Part shown: positions 18,739 to 28,700 of the stretch, in pieces
Layout: each line of letters opens with the position of its first letter
Numbering within the stretch: position 1 is the first letter of the stretch
Assembly (NCBI RefSeq): GCF_012516395.1
Contig: NZ_CP051206.1
Span: forward strand, 1,054,001-1,118,000
DNA: 64,000 nucleotides
Source: Dolichospermum flos-aquae CCAP 1403/13F
GTDB lineage: Bacteria; Cyanobacteriota; Cyanobacteriia; Cyanobacteriales; Nostocaceae
Reading direction: 5' to 3'
The notes under the pieces: generated by a model
Database searches by the model: none
What the model was told of the DNA's origin: nothing
The model's input: the letters and a program-made list of their open reading frames with translations, nothing else
Position numbers and translations under genes: made by a program

Positions 18739-19476
18739 ATGTCAAGTTTTCAGACTTCTACCTTAATGCAATTATCTGTATCGCCAAAACTTTGTCAACC
18801 TTTAAAGATTGTCGCCTTGGGAGATAGCTTAGTATATGGATACGGTGATCCAGAAAAAGGTGGTTGGGTGGAACAACTGCGACGGTGGTGGATGCTACCG
18901 GATAGTGTGGGTCATGTGCTTTATAATTTGGGAGTAAGGGGCAATCGCACACAGCAAATTGCCCAACGCTTAGAAGTGGAATTTCGCCACCGGGGAGAAA
19001 TCCGCAATCGTGTACCAGACTTGATTATTTTATCTGTCGGTGTGAACGATACACCTCGATTAAGAAGTCCCAAAGGCAGAAACTACACAGATTTTAGTCA
19101 GTTTGAATCAGAAATCGCCACATTACTAGATCAAGCAAAACAACTTTGTCCTGTGCTGTTTGTGGGGATGGTTCCCGTAGATGAAACCAAAATGCCTTTT
19201 CTGGATTGTTTATTCTACAATCACGCTGACCAATACCGCTACAAAGAAGCAACACGGCAAGCTTGTGAACAAAGACAAATTCCCTATTTAGATATTTTTG
19301 ATCAATGGATGCAACGTAGTCAAGGATGGAGAAGTGAACGGATTACCAATGACGGACTGCACCCGAATACACTGGGTTATCAGGACTTACTAGAATCTGT
19401 ACTTAACTGGAAAGAATTATCGAAATATCATTGTCAAGCTGATTATGGGGCAGAATTGCAACAAGAATTTAGATGA
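18739..19476 (+). CDS. GDSL-type (SGNH) esterase/lipase
   Basis: 245 aa. Block I is IVALGDSLVYGYGD with the nucleophile serine near residue 30, block II glycine in NLGVRGNRTQQIAQRL, block III asparagine in LSVGVNDTPRL, and block V DGLHPNTLGY with catalytic Asp and His. It hydrolyses esters or acyl groups of unknown substrate. No signal peptide is evident, so it is probably cytoplasmic. An internal ATG at 18766 is an alternative start that would trim only nine residues ahead of the fold. Confidence 0.9.
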   Translation: MSSFQTSTLMQLSVSPKLCQPLKIVALGDSLVYGYGDPEKGGWVEQLRRWWMLPDSVGHVLYNLGVRGNRTQQIAQRLEVEFRHRGEIRNRVPDLIILSVGVNDTPRLRSPKGRNYTDFSQFESEIATLLDQAKQLCPVLFVGMVPVDETKMPFLDCLFYNHADQYRYKEATRQACEQRQIPYLDIFDQWMQRSQGWRSERITNDGLHPNTLGYQDLLESVLNWKELSKYHCQADYGAELQQEFR

Positions 19477-19542
19477 AAATAGGGATTTTATTTATTAACT
19501 TACCTTTGGGGGTTAAAGTCCCCTGCTTCTACAAGCAGCGGG

Positions 19543-19574
19543 TTTTGCGTCGGGGTAAAATCCCCGTTGCAAAA
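19543..19574. repeat. Hairpin in the gap between two convergent genes
   Basis: TTTTGCGTCGGGG pairs with CCCCGTTGCAAAA around a 6-nt loop. A second smaller hairpin (GGGGGTTAAAGTCCCC) precedes it at about 19508-19523. No T-run follows, so it is a dispersed palindrome or weak bidirectional terminator. A CACCAATGAGCATTGCTAAA motif at about 19632 recurs in altered form near 45755. Confidence 0.5.
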
Positions 19575-19675
19575 CGTAATTCTAAATTCTAAATTCTAAA
19601 TTCTGCATTCTTTTAATTACCCTTAATTTCACACCAATGAGCATTGCTAAACCCCTACAGTTTAATGCTGTTTAC

Positions 19676-21034
19676 CTACTTAGCTTGAGTTGATACCGTT
19701 AAAACCTGTGGTGGTGAAGCATCTGGTGGATACAGAAAGTCAACTTGGACTAAAGATGTATTTCCTGGTTTTATATTCAACGATACCAAAGGTTCTCCCG
19801 TTTCACCACGCTTTTGAATTAAATGCACAAATTTATTTTGCCATTTTCCCTGGTCTTGATAACGTAAGCGCACAGTCCCTCGGAAGAAGATTTGACGCGC
19901 TGGTAGCTTAAAAAAGCGAAGTCCAGGTTTACTTAATTGATTTTCTTTGAGGGGAGTTTGGATACCAATGCTCACAGTTTGTTGATTTTGAGTATTGTTG
20001 TATAAAGGTAACTTGAGACTATATTGAATCCCATAATTACCATGAGCGTAATAAGCAGTATCAGGATAGCGCACTAACATGGGTGCGGTTTGAATTTGAT
20101 TTGTTCCTAATGTTCCCCCATGTAAGGTACTCAAACCGTAGGAAAACGCTGCACCAGGTTGAGGAATAGTTAAATACTTACTTTTCGGTGTATCTACTAT
20201 ATCTGCTAACCATCGAGAACCCTTAGATACTCCGGCTACACGCCCGTAAATTGTCGGTTTGTTGTTTCCTGTGATGGGAGTGGGGACTTTATCTCTAGGG
20301 GTGGATAATTCACCATTATCTAATAAATTTTGCCATTCTGCTAAATTAGGCGATCGCTCACTACCGTCAGTATTTGTCCGGGCAAACATCGCCAAACTTG
20401 CGGCGTAAACATTACCATTACTTCGCAGTCGCAGATATGTAGAACGACCATTTAAAGGGGGTGTTAGTCCTTGGACGGGAATTGGTAAATTTAATAACAT
20501 CTGACTTTTCCCTGGGGGAATGACAATTTGGGAGGGAAAAATATCTTGTCTTTTTCCTCTCAAAATATCAGACATGACTCGACTCCCAGGACCTGCAAAA
20601 ACTGTTCCTAAATCATTGGGGATTAAAGATGGTAATTCCTTAAATGGGGCATCTGGTTGACTTAAATAACTCGCACCTTGCCATATATTTACTCTCACCG
20701 GTTGAGAACCAGGATTATGTAAGATGATGCCCAAATACAAAGAACGTAAATTTTCCGGTGGGTCAGCTTTAGCAATATGATGGGCAAAAATATCAAACTG
20801 TCCACGCAAGGGAAAATCTAAATGGGCTGATGTGACTTTTTTTCCCGTTGCGGGAAAGGTAGAAAGTAAAATTCCTTCTTTTAATACCAGTTCTGGACTA
20901 TTGCTATTAAATACCGGCACTGAATCCAATTTTCCCGGTAAAGGACGGACTGATTGTATTTGTAATATTTCTTCTGGTGGTGGTGTGGCAGGAACAGCTT
21001 GAGCAAGAGTTAAAGCTAGTAATAGTGGCAACAT
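19676..21034 (-). CDS. DUF3370 domain protein, exported
   Basis: 452 aa from ATG at 21034. The first 19 residues (MLPLLLALTLAQAVPATPP) are a signal peptide without lipobox, so the protein is probably periplasmic or outer-membrane associated. The rest is beta-rich and matches the cyanobacterial DUF3370 family: LRGQFDIFAHHIAKADPPEN, RVNIWQGASYLSQPDAPF, GPGSRVMSDILRGKR and SYGLSTLHGGTLG. No enzymatic motif is seen. DUF3370 proteins often occur in cell-envelope or exopolysaccharide contexts, but nothing here proves this. Confidence 0.82.
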   Translation of the reverse strand: MLPLLLALTLAQAVPATPPPEEILQIQSVRPLPGKLDSVPVFNSNSPELVLKEGILLSTFPATGKKVTSAHLDFPLRGQFDIFAHHIAKADPPENLRSLYLGIILHNPGSQPVRVNIWQGASYLSQPDAPFKELPSLIPNDLGTVFAGPGSRVMSDILRGKRQDIFPSQIVIPPGKSQMLLNLPIPVQGLTPPLNGRSTYLRLRSNGNVYAASLAMFARTNTDGSERSPNLAEWQNLLDNGELSTPRDKVPTPITGNNKPTIYGRVAGVSKGSRWLADIVDTPKSKYLTIPQPGAAFSYGLSTLHGGTLGTNQIQTAPMLVRYPDTAYYAHGNYGIQYSLKLPLYNNTQNQQTVSIGIQTPLKENQLSKPGLRFFKLPARQIFFRGTVRLRYQDQGKWQNKFVHLIQKRGETGEPLVSLNIKPGNTSLVQVDFLYPPDASPPQVLTVSTQAK

Positions 21035-21072
21035 AATACTGAGTAAATTTGTTTAAACAGACGTTAATATTT

Positions 21073-21618
21073 CTAGAGAAGTGCCAAGTTGTTAATGATC
21101 ACAATAAAATCAGCAATTATCTTTGGCAAATTTTCTGGGTTGAAAATTGGGACATGAACAAAAATACACTTAATTGAGAGTTGAGACTGGTGTAAATAGT
21201 CCAAGACTGAATAATAAAGTCCCTCGCAAACAAACTTACCACAGTCATAGCTAATCTCAACTGCTGCTGTTCCGACTAATAATTTTTCGAGATCAACGCT
21301 GGTTTGTAACATATTTTCGGGGGAATTTGTAGACTCTACAGGCAAGGTGCTTGTCCTACTGGCAAGGACTTCTACGCTTAATTGGGAACGACTTGCAGCC
21401 ATACCACAACAGATAATATGGTCAGGTTGGAGTTCATTAATTTTGGCAATGACGAGAGAACTTGCCAGTTGCACATCGACAGGGAGACGGTGCAAAAATT
21501 TTAAATCATGGGAGAGTGAAGCCATTTTGGCTAGTCCGAGTAACAAGTCATCGGATGAATTTGACTCTTGTTGGCTTAACCAAATGTCAAAAGAAGTTAA
21601 TAGTATTTTTTTTTGCAT
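21073..21618 (-). CDS. Pyroglutamyl-peptidase I-like (C15 family) protein
   Basis: 181 aa. The C15 cysteine peptidase triad can be matched: glutamate in CGMAASRSQLSVEVLAS, cysteine in ISYDCGKFVCEGLYYSVLDY and histidine in CIFVHVPIFNPE. The family removes N-terminal pyroglutamate from peptides. The protein is slightly shorter than typical Pcp (about 210 aa) and the AGG motif is changed to MAAS, so substrate use may differ. It follows the DUF3370 gene region on the same strand (38 bp upstream of its start) and may be co-transcribed with it. Confidence 0.72.
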   Translation of the reverse strand: MQKKILLTSFDIWLSQQESNSSDDLLLGLAKMASLSHDLKFLHRLPVDVQLASSLVIAKINELQPDHIICCGMAASRSQLSVEVLASRTSTLPVESTNSPENMLQTSVDLEKLLVGTAAVEISYDCGKFVCEGLYYSVLDYLHQSQLSIKCIFVHVPIFNPENLPKIIADFIVIINNLALL

Positions 21619-21684
21619 TATAAATAATAATTAGAATTAGAATAATTAAAAGCCCTCCCTCATAAATTTACAAGGAGCAGCTAA

Positions 21685-22320
21685 ATGGCAGTGATTGCAG
21701 TTGTTGATTACGATATGGGAAATTTGCACTCTGTTTGCAAAGGATTAGAAAAAGCTGGTGCGACCCCTCTCGTTACTTATTGTTCTCAAGAGTTGGCAAA
21801 AGCAGATGCTATAGTTTTACCAGGAGTGGGAGCATTTGATCCAGCGGTACAACATTTGCGATCGCGTGGTTTGGAACAACCGATTAAAGATGCGATCGCT
21901 TCTGGTAAACCGTTCTTGGGTATTTGTTTAGGATTACAAATTTTGTTTGAATCCAGCGCCGAAGGAACGTTACCAGGACTAGGAATTGTCCCCGGAAAAG
22001 TCCGCCGTTTTCGTTCTCAACCGGGGATGACAATTCCCCACATGGGTTGGAATCAACTCCAACTTAACCAACCAAAAAGTCTTTTATGGGAACATTTACC
22101 TATCGATCCTTGGGTTTATTTTGTGCATTCTTATTATGTTGAACCCACAAATCCCCAAGTTCGCGCGGCAACTGTGACTCATGGTGATCAAAGTTTTACA
22201 GCAGCGATCGCTCATGAAAATCTCATGGCTGTCCAATTCCATCCTGAAAAATCATCAAATGTCGGATTGCAAATTCTCTCTAATTTTGTGGCTCAAGTCC
22301 GTGAAAAAGTTTTTGCTTAA
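21685..22320 (+). CDS. hisH: Imidazole glycerol phosphate synthase subunit HisH
   Basis: 211 aa glutaminase subunit that feeds ammonia to HisF in histidine synthesis. The triad is visible: GICLGLQILFESS (nucleophile Cys near residue 78) and VQFHPEKSSNVG (His, Glu). The N-terminal VVDYDMGNLHSVCKGLEKAG and GVGAFDPAVQHL are diagnostic. A good ribosome site (AAGGAG) lies 7 nt before ATG. No other his genes are nearby, as is normal in cyanobacteria. Confidence 0.95.
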   Translation: MAVIAVVDYDMGNLHSVCKGLEKAGATPLVTYCSQELAKADAIVLPGVGAFDPAVQHLRSRGLEQPIKDAIASGKPFLGICLGLQILFESSAEGTLPGLGIVPGKVRRFRSQPGMTIPHMGWNQLQLNQPKSLLWEHLPIDPWVYFVHSYYVEPTNPQVRAATVTHGDQSFTAAIAHENLMAVQFHPEKSSNVGLQILSNFVAQVREKVFA

Positions 22321-22920
22321 CAAAAGTTTGTAATATTTTCAGGTGTTTATTTGCTCAAAGTTGAAGATTTAATGATCAATTAAGTAATGAGTCTAAGAAT
22401 TTACGGGAATCGTCTGCTTAAAACTTTACCAGGTGAACATACCAGACCTACCAGTGCGCGAGTCCGGGAAGCATTGTTTAATATTTGGCAGGGAACAATC
22501 GTTGGTTGTCGCTGGTTAGATTTGTGCGCCGGTAGTGGTTCTATGGGTGCGGAGGCTTTGTGCAGGGAAGCCAGCGTCGTTATCGGCATTGAAGAATCTA
22601 GTCAATCCTGTGCCATTATCCAAGAAAATTGGCAACAGGTAGCCAAGCCAGACCAAAAATTTCAGCTATTACGGGGAGATGTCACCCAACAGTTAAAAAA
22701 ATTATCAGGTCAAAAATTTGACAGAATATATTTTGACCCACCTTATACTAGTGGATTATATGAACCAGTATTACAAGCGATCGCTCAATATCAGCTTTTA
22801 GATTGCCAAGGAGAAATAGCCGTCGAACATCGTTACAGAAATTGGCAACCAGCAAACATTGACAACTGGGAAATCTGCCGTCAAAAAAGCTATGGCAAAA
22901 CAGCTTTGACATTTTATCAA

Positions 22921-23067
<147 letters not shown>

Positions 23068-23084
23068 CAACTCATCAATTAATA

Positions 23085-23198
23085 TCAGCCGCCCAATTCG
23101 GTGGGACGTTTGTATTGTCTATAAGCAGCGTAGAATAATCCGCTTAAAGTTACAAAAACTAAACCAAGCACAATACCTGATAGTAGGGGTTCAACCAC
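23085..23198 (-). CDS. petG: Cytochrome b6f complex subunit PetG
   Basis: 37 aa, read from GTG at 23198 with ribosome site AAGGAG 7 nt before it. The translation begins [20 protein letters not shown] and ends [16 protein letters not shown], the standard PetG sequence. It is a one-helix thylakoid subunit needed for assembly or stability of the cytochrome b6f complex. It is complete and intact, and stands alone between repeats. Easily missed because of its size. Confidence 0.95.
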   Translation of the reverse strand: MVEPLLSGIVLGLVFVTLSGLFYAAYRQYKRPTELGG

Positions 23199-23309
23199 TG
23201 TAAAGCTCCTTGTTGTAATTATGGAAAGATTCGTGTCCTGTTTTTGATTTTACCAAATTTGGCAATAATCCCCCATCCCATAACAGTTTTAAATCTAAAT
23301 ACTAGTTGA

Positions 23310-23500
23310 CACTCCCCGGTCTAAAGACGCGGGGATTCTATAGAGAGTTTCAGTCTATATCCCTCAGTTATCCCAGTTTCAGGCAGGGTTCCTTAAATAT
23401 TTGGGTTCTTGCCCTGATCCTGTTTGCCATTACTGGCAGAATCATCTCTGACAAGCGTAACTTTCCGAGAGTCCCCCGGTAGGTTTTTAATGTCTTTGCT
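23310..23500 (-). mobile_element. IS200/IS605-type remnant (tnpB tail and end hairpin)
   Basis: On the minus strand a short frame reads DIKNLPGDSRKVTLVRDD to a stop (about 23494 to 23390), like the C-terminal tail of a TnpB protein. Past it lies a CCCCGGTCTAAAGACGCGGGG hairpin (23315-23336) of the kind found at IS200/IS605 ends. There is no tnpA and no TnpB catalytic region. I read this as a decayed end; the evidence is suggestive only. The remaining gap to the cytM start has only a TAGCTGACTTAGTCAGCTA palindrome near 23620. Confidence 0.45.
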
Positions 23501-23761
23501 GACAATTTAATTGTCTCACGAATATGGATTATAATTTGAAATTATTTCAAATTTTTAAATTAATGTCAATGCAGGATAAAGGAAAGCCTCTAGCCTTCAT
23601 CCCTTGTCTAAAGCACAGATGTAGCTGACTTAGTCAGCTACATCTTCAAGGGTTTTCGGCATTTCCCTTATAAAAATTATCATTTGTACTTGCGAACACC
23701 ATCAAGAAATTTTAAGCTATGTGTAGGAAATGAAAACTTGCACATTGTCAAAGCAACCCTT

Positions 23762-24136
23762 TTGGATAACCAGCTCATCAAACCTGAAACCCTAATTCAA
23801 CAGTTCGTTATGTTCACCGTAGCGATGCTGATAGCCCTCCCATTAATCCTGTTTGGGATTGAGATAGTAAAAGCCTCTGATCCTTATGTTAAAAGTGTTC
23901 TATCCCTCCAGGGAAACCCAGTCCAGGGAAAAGCTATTTTCCAAATCAACTGTGCTGGTTGTCATGGTTTAGAAGGAAATGGACTAGTTGGACCAAGTTT
24001 ACGTGAAATCTCCAAATATAAATCCCGCTATGGACTGATTCATCAAGTAACTAGCGGTGAAACTCCCCCCATGCCAAAATTCCAGCCCAGTATTCAAGAA
24101 ATGGCAGACCTTTTAAGCTATCTAGAAAGTCTATGA
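23762..24136 (+). CDS. cytM: Cytochrome cM
   Basis: 125 aa using TTG at 23762 (LDNQLIKPETLIQQFVMFTV), which gives the start expected for CytM; the frame is open upstream to an ATG at 23684, and an ATG at 23810 would cut into the membrane anchor. One N-terminal membrane segment is followed by a class I cytochrome c domain with heme motif CAGCH, and the distal methionine in TPPMPKFQPS. In cyanobacteria CytM is a minor cytochrome affecting photosynthetic and respiratory electron flow. The heme ligands are intact. Confidence 0.85.
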   Translation: MDNQLIKPETLIQQFVMFTVAMLIALPLILFGIEIVKASDPYVKSVLSLQGNPVQGKAIFQINCAGCHGLEGNGLVGPSLREISKYKSRYGLIHQVTSGETPPMPKFQPSIQEMADLLSYLESL

Positions 24137-24589
24137 ACTTTTGTCAGACAAAATTAAATTCACTCGTTAAAAGAGGCAATAGGGAACAGGGAACAGAAAA
24201 ATTCAAAGGTATGTAACGATATGTAAAGCTGTCTTAATACGAGATGCTGATTGAGTTTCAGCCATTTTACAAAACGCAATACCCTCGTTTTTATTTTGTT
24301 TTTCCTACTTAAACACAGTTAGAAAATGGACTTCTGCAAAATTACGAAAAACCTGGATTTGTAGGGGTTGAGCAGTGGACAACAATATCAAAAAATTTTC
24401 CAGGGGTTCGGGACTCACAATTGTGGATTTGTATTAACTGATAATTAATAAGAAGTATACATGATATGATATGACGGCGTTACATAATAGCTATATAAAT
24501 TATGTTTCGCGTCAAGGCGTAAAGACGAAAACTTTAAGACTCTTTGTGTAATAATTCTGATACACACTATTTAATGGGCTATAGGGTTT
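24137..24589. other. Gene-free stretch before the VWA/tubulin cluster
   Basis: 453 bp with no coding frame of substance. It includes a short GGGAACAGGGAACAG repeat near 24180 and AT-rich sequence near 24440-24510 that may hold the promoter of the following cluster. I cannot place the promoter reliably. Confidence 0.4.
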
Positions 24590-25738
24590 GTGACTTTGAC
24601 AAAAATTACCCCTGGACAACCACTGACTGATACGCAAAGAAATGGCTTACAGTTAGTATCCCTGTGGGGTGGGGGTAAACGTGATGTGGTTTTAGCTATT
24701 GATATCACGGAAAGTGTAGGTTTAAATGATCAAGGTCGGATTCATTTACGTCAAATAGTTGAAGACAGCCTCAAACCTGGTGATTCTGTTTATGTTGTTC
24801 CCTTTGCTCAAAATTTGGTTTTTGATGCCGTTATCTCTGTTGAAAATCCATTAGGAACACCCATATATTTTAGAGATAAAAATTCGGAAAATATTAATAA
24901 AGTATTAGCGAAAATTCCTTTTAATTCTGACCCTAACCGCTATGGAACAGATATTCAAAGAGCAGAGTTAATAGTATATCAAGGTATTGCCCAGATTAAT
25001 CAAAATCGAGTTTCCAAAAATCAACTAATTAAGCCGCAATCGGTTGTTTGGATTACTGATGCACCGTTATCTACTAAACCAGGAATTACTTCCGAAGTTT
25101 GGATAGAAACTCCTGCTAATAGTCCTTTCAGAATTGCGACATCACCGGAAAGTCAGGAAAGACAGGGTTGGATTAAGGCTTTATCATTCAAAGAGCGATC
25201 GCTCATCATTAAAAACCAAGATAATAAAGATTATACATTATCTGTAGTAGACATTAATCCTACAGTTCAAGAAGTTTGCACACCAATACCAGGAGGACAA
25301 GAAACTTGTTTAGTTAATCCTTATTTATTCAAACAGCTATGGCTACCAAGTTTAATTTTATTATTAATACTTGCATCAATGGTAGGGGGTATATTAAAAT
25401 ATGCTAAATTGCAAAAAAAATGGGAGGTACGAATTAAGTTAGAAGATGATGGAGAAGATGAAGAACAAATATGTAGATTACCAAATAATAAAAAAATTGC
25501 TATTGGTGAATATGATCCTAGCTGTATACATTCTATTGACTTTAGAGGTGGAGAATTACAAGCATATTTAGAACGGAAAGGAGAAAAACTTTATTTAGTT
25601 CCCACAGAAGATACAAAAATTGAACTTAACAATAAAAAAGTTACATCACGAACTCTCATATCAAGTGCTAACTTTACCCTAAATTGCCAGGATTCACGCC
25701 AAAAAGACTACGAAATATCTATCAAAATCAAGAAATAG
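24590..25738 (+). CDS. VWA-domain membrane protein with cytoplasmic FHA-like tail
   Basis: 382 aa from GTG. A von Willebrand A domain spans about residues 30-215: VVLAIDITESVGLNDQGR supplies the MIDAS pattern D38-x-T40-x-S42, and VVWITDAPLS supplies a later acidic loop. A single membrane helix lies at about 247-268 (LWLPSLILLLILASMVGGIL). The last 110 residues are beta-rich (KKIAIGEYDPSCIHSIDF, AYLERKGEKLYLVPTED, IELNNKKVTSRTLI), resembling a forkhead-associated domain by pattern (inference). There is no signal peptide, so topology is uncertain. It is 18 bp upstream of the tubulin-like gene and is the first gene of the cluster. Confidence 0.8.
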   Translation: MTLTKITPGQPLTDTQRNGLQLVSLWGGGKRDVVLAIDITESVGLNDQGRIHLRQIVEDSLKPGDSVYVVPFAQNLVFDAVISVENPLGTPIYFRDKNSENINKVLAKIPFNSDPNRYGTDIQRAELIVYQGIAQINQNRVSKNQLIKPQSVVWITDAPLSTKPGITSEVWIETPANSPFRIATSPESQERQGWIKALSFKERSLIIKNQDNKDYTLSVVDINPTVQEVCTPIPGGQETCLVNPYLFKQLWLPSLILLLILASMVGGILKYAKLQKKWEVRIKLEDDGEDEEQICRLPNNKKIAIGEYDPSCIHSIDFRGGELQAYLERKGEKLYLVPTEDTKIELNNKKVTSRTLISSANFTLNCQDSRQKDYEISIKIKK

Positions 25739-25756
25739 TTTATAGGGAAAAACATC

Positions 25757-28700
25757 ATGACTCAAGCATCTGCAAAGGAAAACCAAACTAGAGGAATTAA
25801 TCGGACAATTTGTATCGGTTTAGGGGGAACTGGTAGAGATGTATTAATGCGAATTAGAAGATTAATTGTTGACCGTTATGGAGACTTAAATAACTTACCA
25901 ATTGTCAGTTTTGTTCATATAGACACAGATAAAGCAGCAACACAAGTCACAGGGATTAGAACAGGAAGTACCTATCATGGTGTTGATTTAAGTTTTAAAG
26001 AAGCTGAAAAAGTCAGCGCTACCATGTCATCAAGAGATGTCACCATGTTTGTAGAAGGACTAGAACGGCGTTCGGAATATAGTAATTACGGACCTTATGA
26101 CCATATTGGAAGATGGTTTCCTCATGGGTTATTGCAAGATGTTGGAGCAATTGAAGACGGAGCAAAATGTATAAGACCTGTAGGAAGACTAGCCTTTTTT
26201 CACAACTACCAAAAAATTAAAACATCAATTGTAACAGCAGAAAACCGAACGAGAGGACACGAATCTTTTTTGCTGAAATCGGGGTTAAGAATTGAACCAG
26301 GGTTAAATATTTTTGTTGTTGGTTCTCTCTGTGGTGGTACAGGAAGTGGGATGTTTTTAGATGTTGCTTATAGCCTTAGAGATATCTATAGAGATGAAAC
26401 TGCTAAAATTTTTGCCTATTTAGTGATTAGTCCTGATTTATATGGCAATACCAACAAAATGATTACAAATACTTACGCAGCTCTAAAAGAATTAAATTAT
26501 TACAGCACTCCCGGTACAACTTTTGAAGCAGTTTATGATCTTGAAAATTCGGTAATTGTACAAAATAAAAAAGAGCCATTTGACTATGCTTATTTAATTT
26601 CTAATAAAACGCTAGGAGAATATCAGATTCTGACACAAGGTAAACTATGTAATGTGATTGCTCATAAGATTGCTCTTGATTTTTCAGGTGAATTAGCACC
26701 TGTAATGAAAGGCAACAGGGATAATTTTAAAGAAAAAATGATTGAATCAGATAAACATCCTCGTCGGAACACCCAAAGATACTTAACATTTGGACTGTCA
26801 GCAATTTATTTTCCTCGTGATACTATTATCCAAATTTCTTTAGCTAAGGTAGGTTTAGAGTTAGTCAGGTTTTGGTTAAATGGTAAAGGTCAAAGTCCAG
26901 ATCCTATTAACTTACTTGAGCAATTTTTGATTCAACATAATTGGCATAATGACTTAGGCAAACGAGATGGTTTAACTAATAAATTAGCAGAGTCTGTAGA
27001 AGAATCTAATAAGACCTTTAGTAATAGTCTCAAAAATTGGCAAAATAAATTATCCCGGTTAATTGCTGAATGTAAAAACAAAGATGACCGCACTAATATC
27101 CGTCAGCAATTAGCAACAGAGTTTTATAAACAATTTCGCACAGTGCAACCAGGAGAAACAGAAAGCAGTCGCGGTTATTGGTTGACGAAATTAATGCAAG
27201 CTACTCCCAAAATTACCAAAGAACTTAATGGGAATATTGATGATTATGTGATGCAATTACTCACACCAGTAGATCCTAATTTCTCCATTAAAAATACACG
27301 CAATTGGTTAGATTCTCTGCGACACGAATTACATAAATATCAAGGGGATTTACAGGAGAAAATTACCGATTTTGGAGGCATGAAGCGCTTAGAAGATGTA
27401 GAAAGAAAATGGGAGAATGCAGAACAAACAATTGAAGATATGGAAAATAAAATAGGTATTCCCTTTGTTGATTTCAAAAACATTCCATTTCAGGAGGAGT
27501 GCAAAAAAGTAATGCAAGAAGTTTACAAAATTATCAAGCATAATTTTGAATTAACTGTATTGCAAGAAACTTTAAAAATTGTCAATCAATTACAAAAGCA
27601 AGTTCAAGAAAAAGAAAAGCAAATTGCAGCTTTTAGTAGTTTAGTAGAGGACTTAGAAAGTGCTTATGAAAAAGAGGAACGAGAATTAAAACAATTGAAT
27701 TTCGATGAAATGAGTGGAGAGGCAATTTTTGATACTGAAGATATAGAACTTTGCTATCAAACAATGATCCCAGAAAATGATGTTTGTCCTCAATTAGTCT
27801 TAGCAAGTTCAGCACTTACCGAAGAAAATGGTAGAGGAGCATCTTTAGCTTTTTTCCTGAATATAGAACGTACTACTCAATCTCAGATAAAACAAGAAAT
27901 TGATCTGAAAATTGATAGTTTATTTGCTTTTCGAGGTAGCAATATTGTTACTTCTGTGATTAAACGCTTCATGCAAAAATACTCCTTAGCTGCGCGTTCA
28001 ACTCGTTTAGCACAAATTATGCAAGAAGCTCAACCACTTTTGCGTTTAAATTTGAATGATCCTTATTTTCGAGATGAGACTGGTAAAAGTAGTAAATTAG
28101 TAGGTTATAAGAATACAGATGAATTAGAAGTCAAACAGTTTAAAAGTTTGCTAACACAGGACTTATCTGTTCAACAAAGTCAATTAAAAGAAGTTCAAGC
28201 AGATGATGAGATATTAATTGTTAATGAATATGCTGCGTTTCCTTTGAGATTAATTAGTAGTCTGGAAAGAATGAGAAATCCATATTTACGAGAACAAAAT
28301 TCTGGTAAATCTTTTTTGCATAATGATTATCGTATATCCTTTCCTGATATTATGCCACCTAATGCTGGAAAAATGGAAGAAGTGGAAAATATTTTTTATC
28401 CTTGTTTAGCATTAGAACTGTTAGCAGAAAATCATGCTACTCAAGAATTAGAGTTTCAATATTATGACCATTTTCAGAATAGTTATGATACTGTTTCCTT
28501 GAGTGGAATTTGGATAGAATCTTTGGAATATCTAGCTAGTAACCCCAATATGACTGAAGCATTAAAGCAAATTTTGGATAATACAATTTTAGAAATGGAA
28601 AATAATCCAACATTATGGGAAAATGAATATTTACCCAAATTGCGTCAATTTCCTGATAAGCTGACCAGAATTTCCGAAGATAGTCCTAATTCTCTCTATA

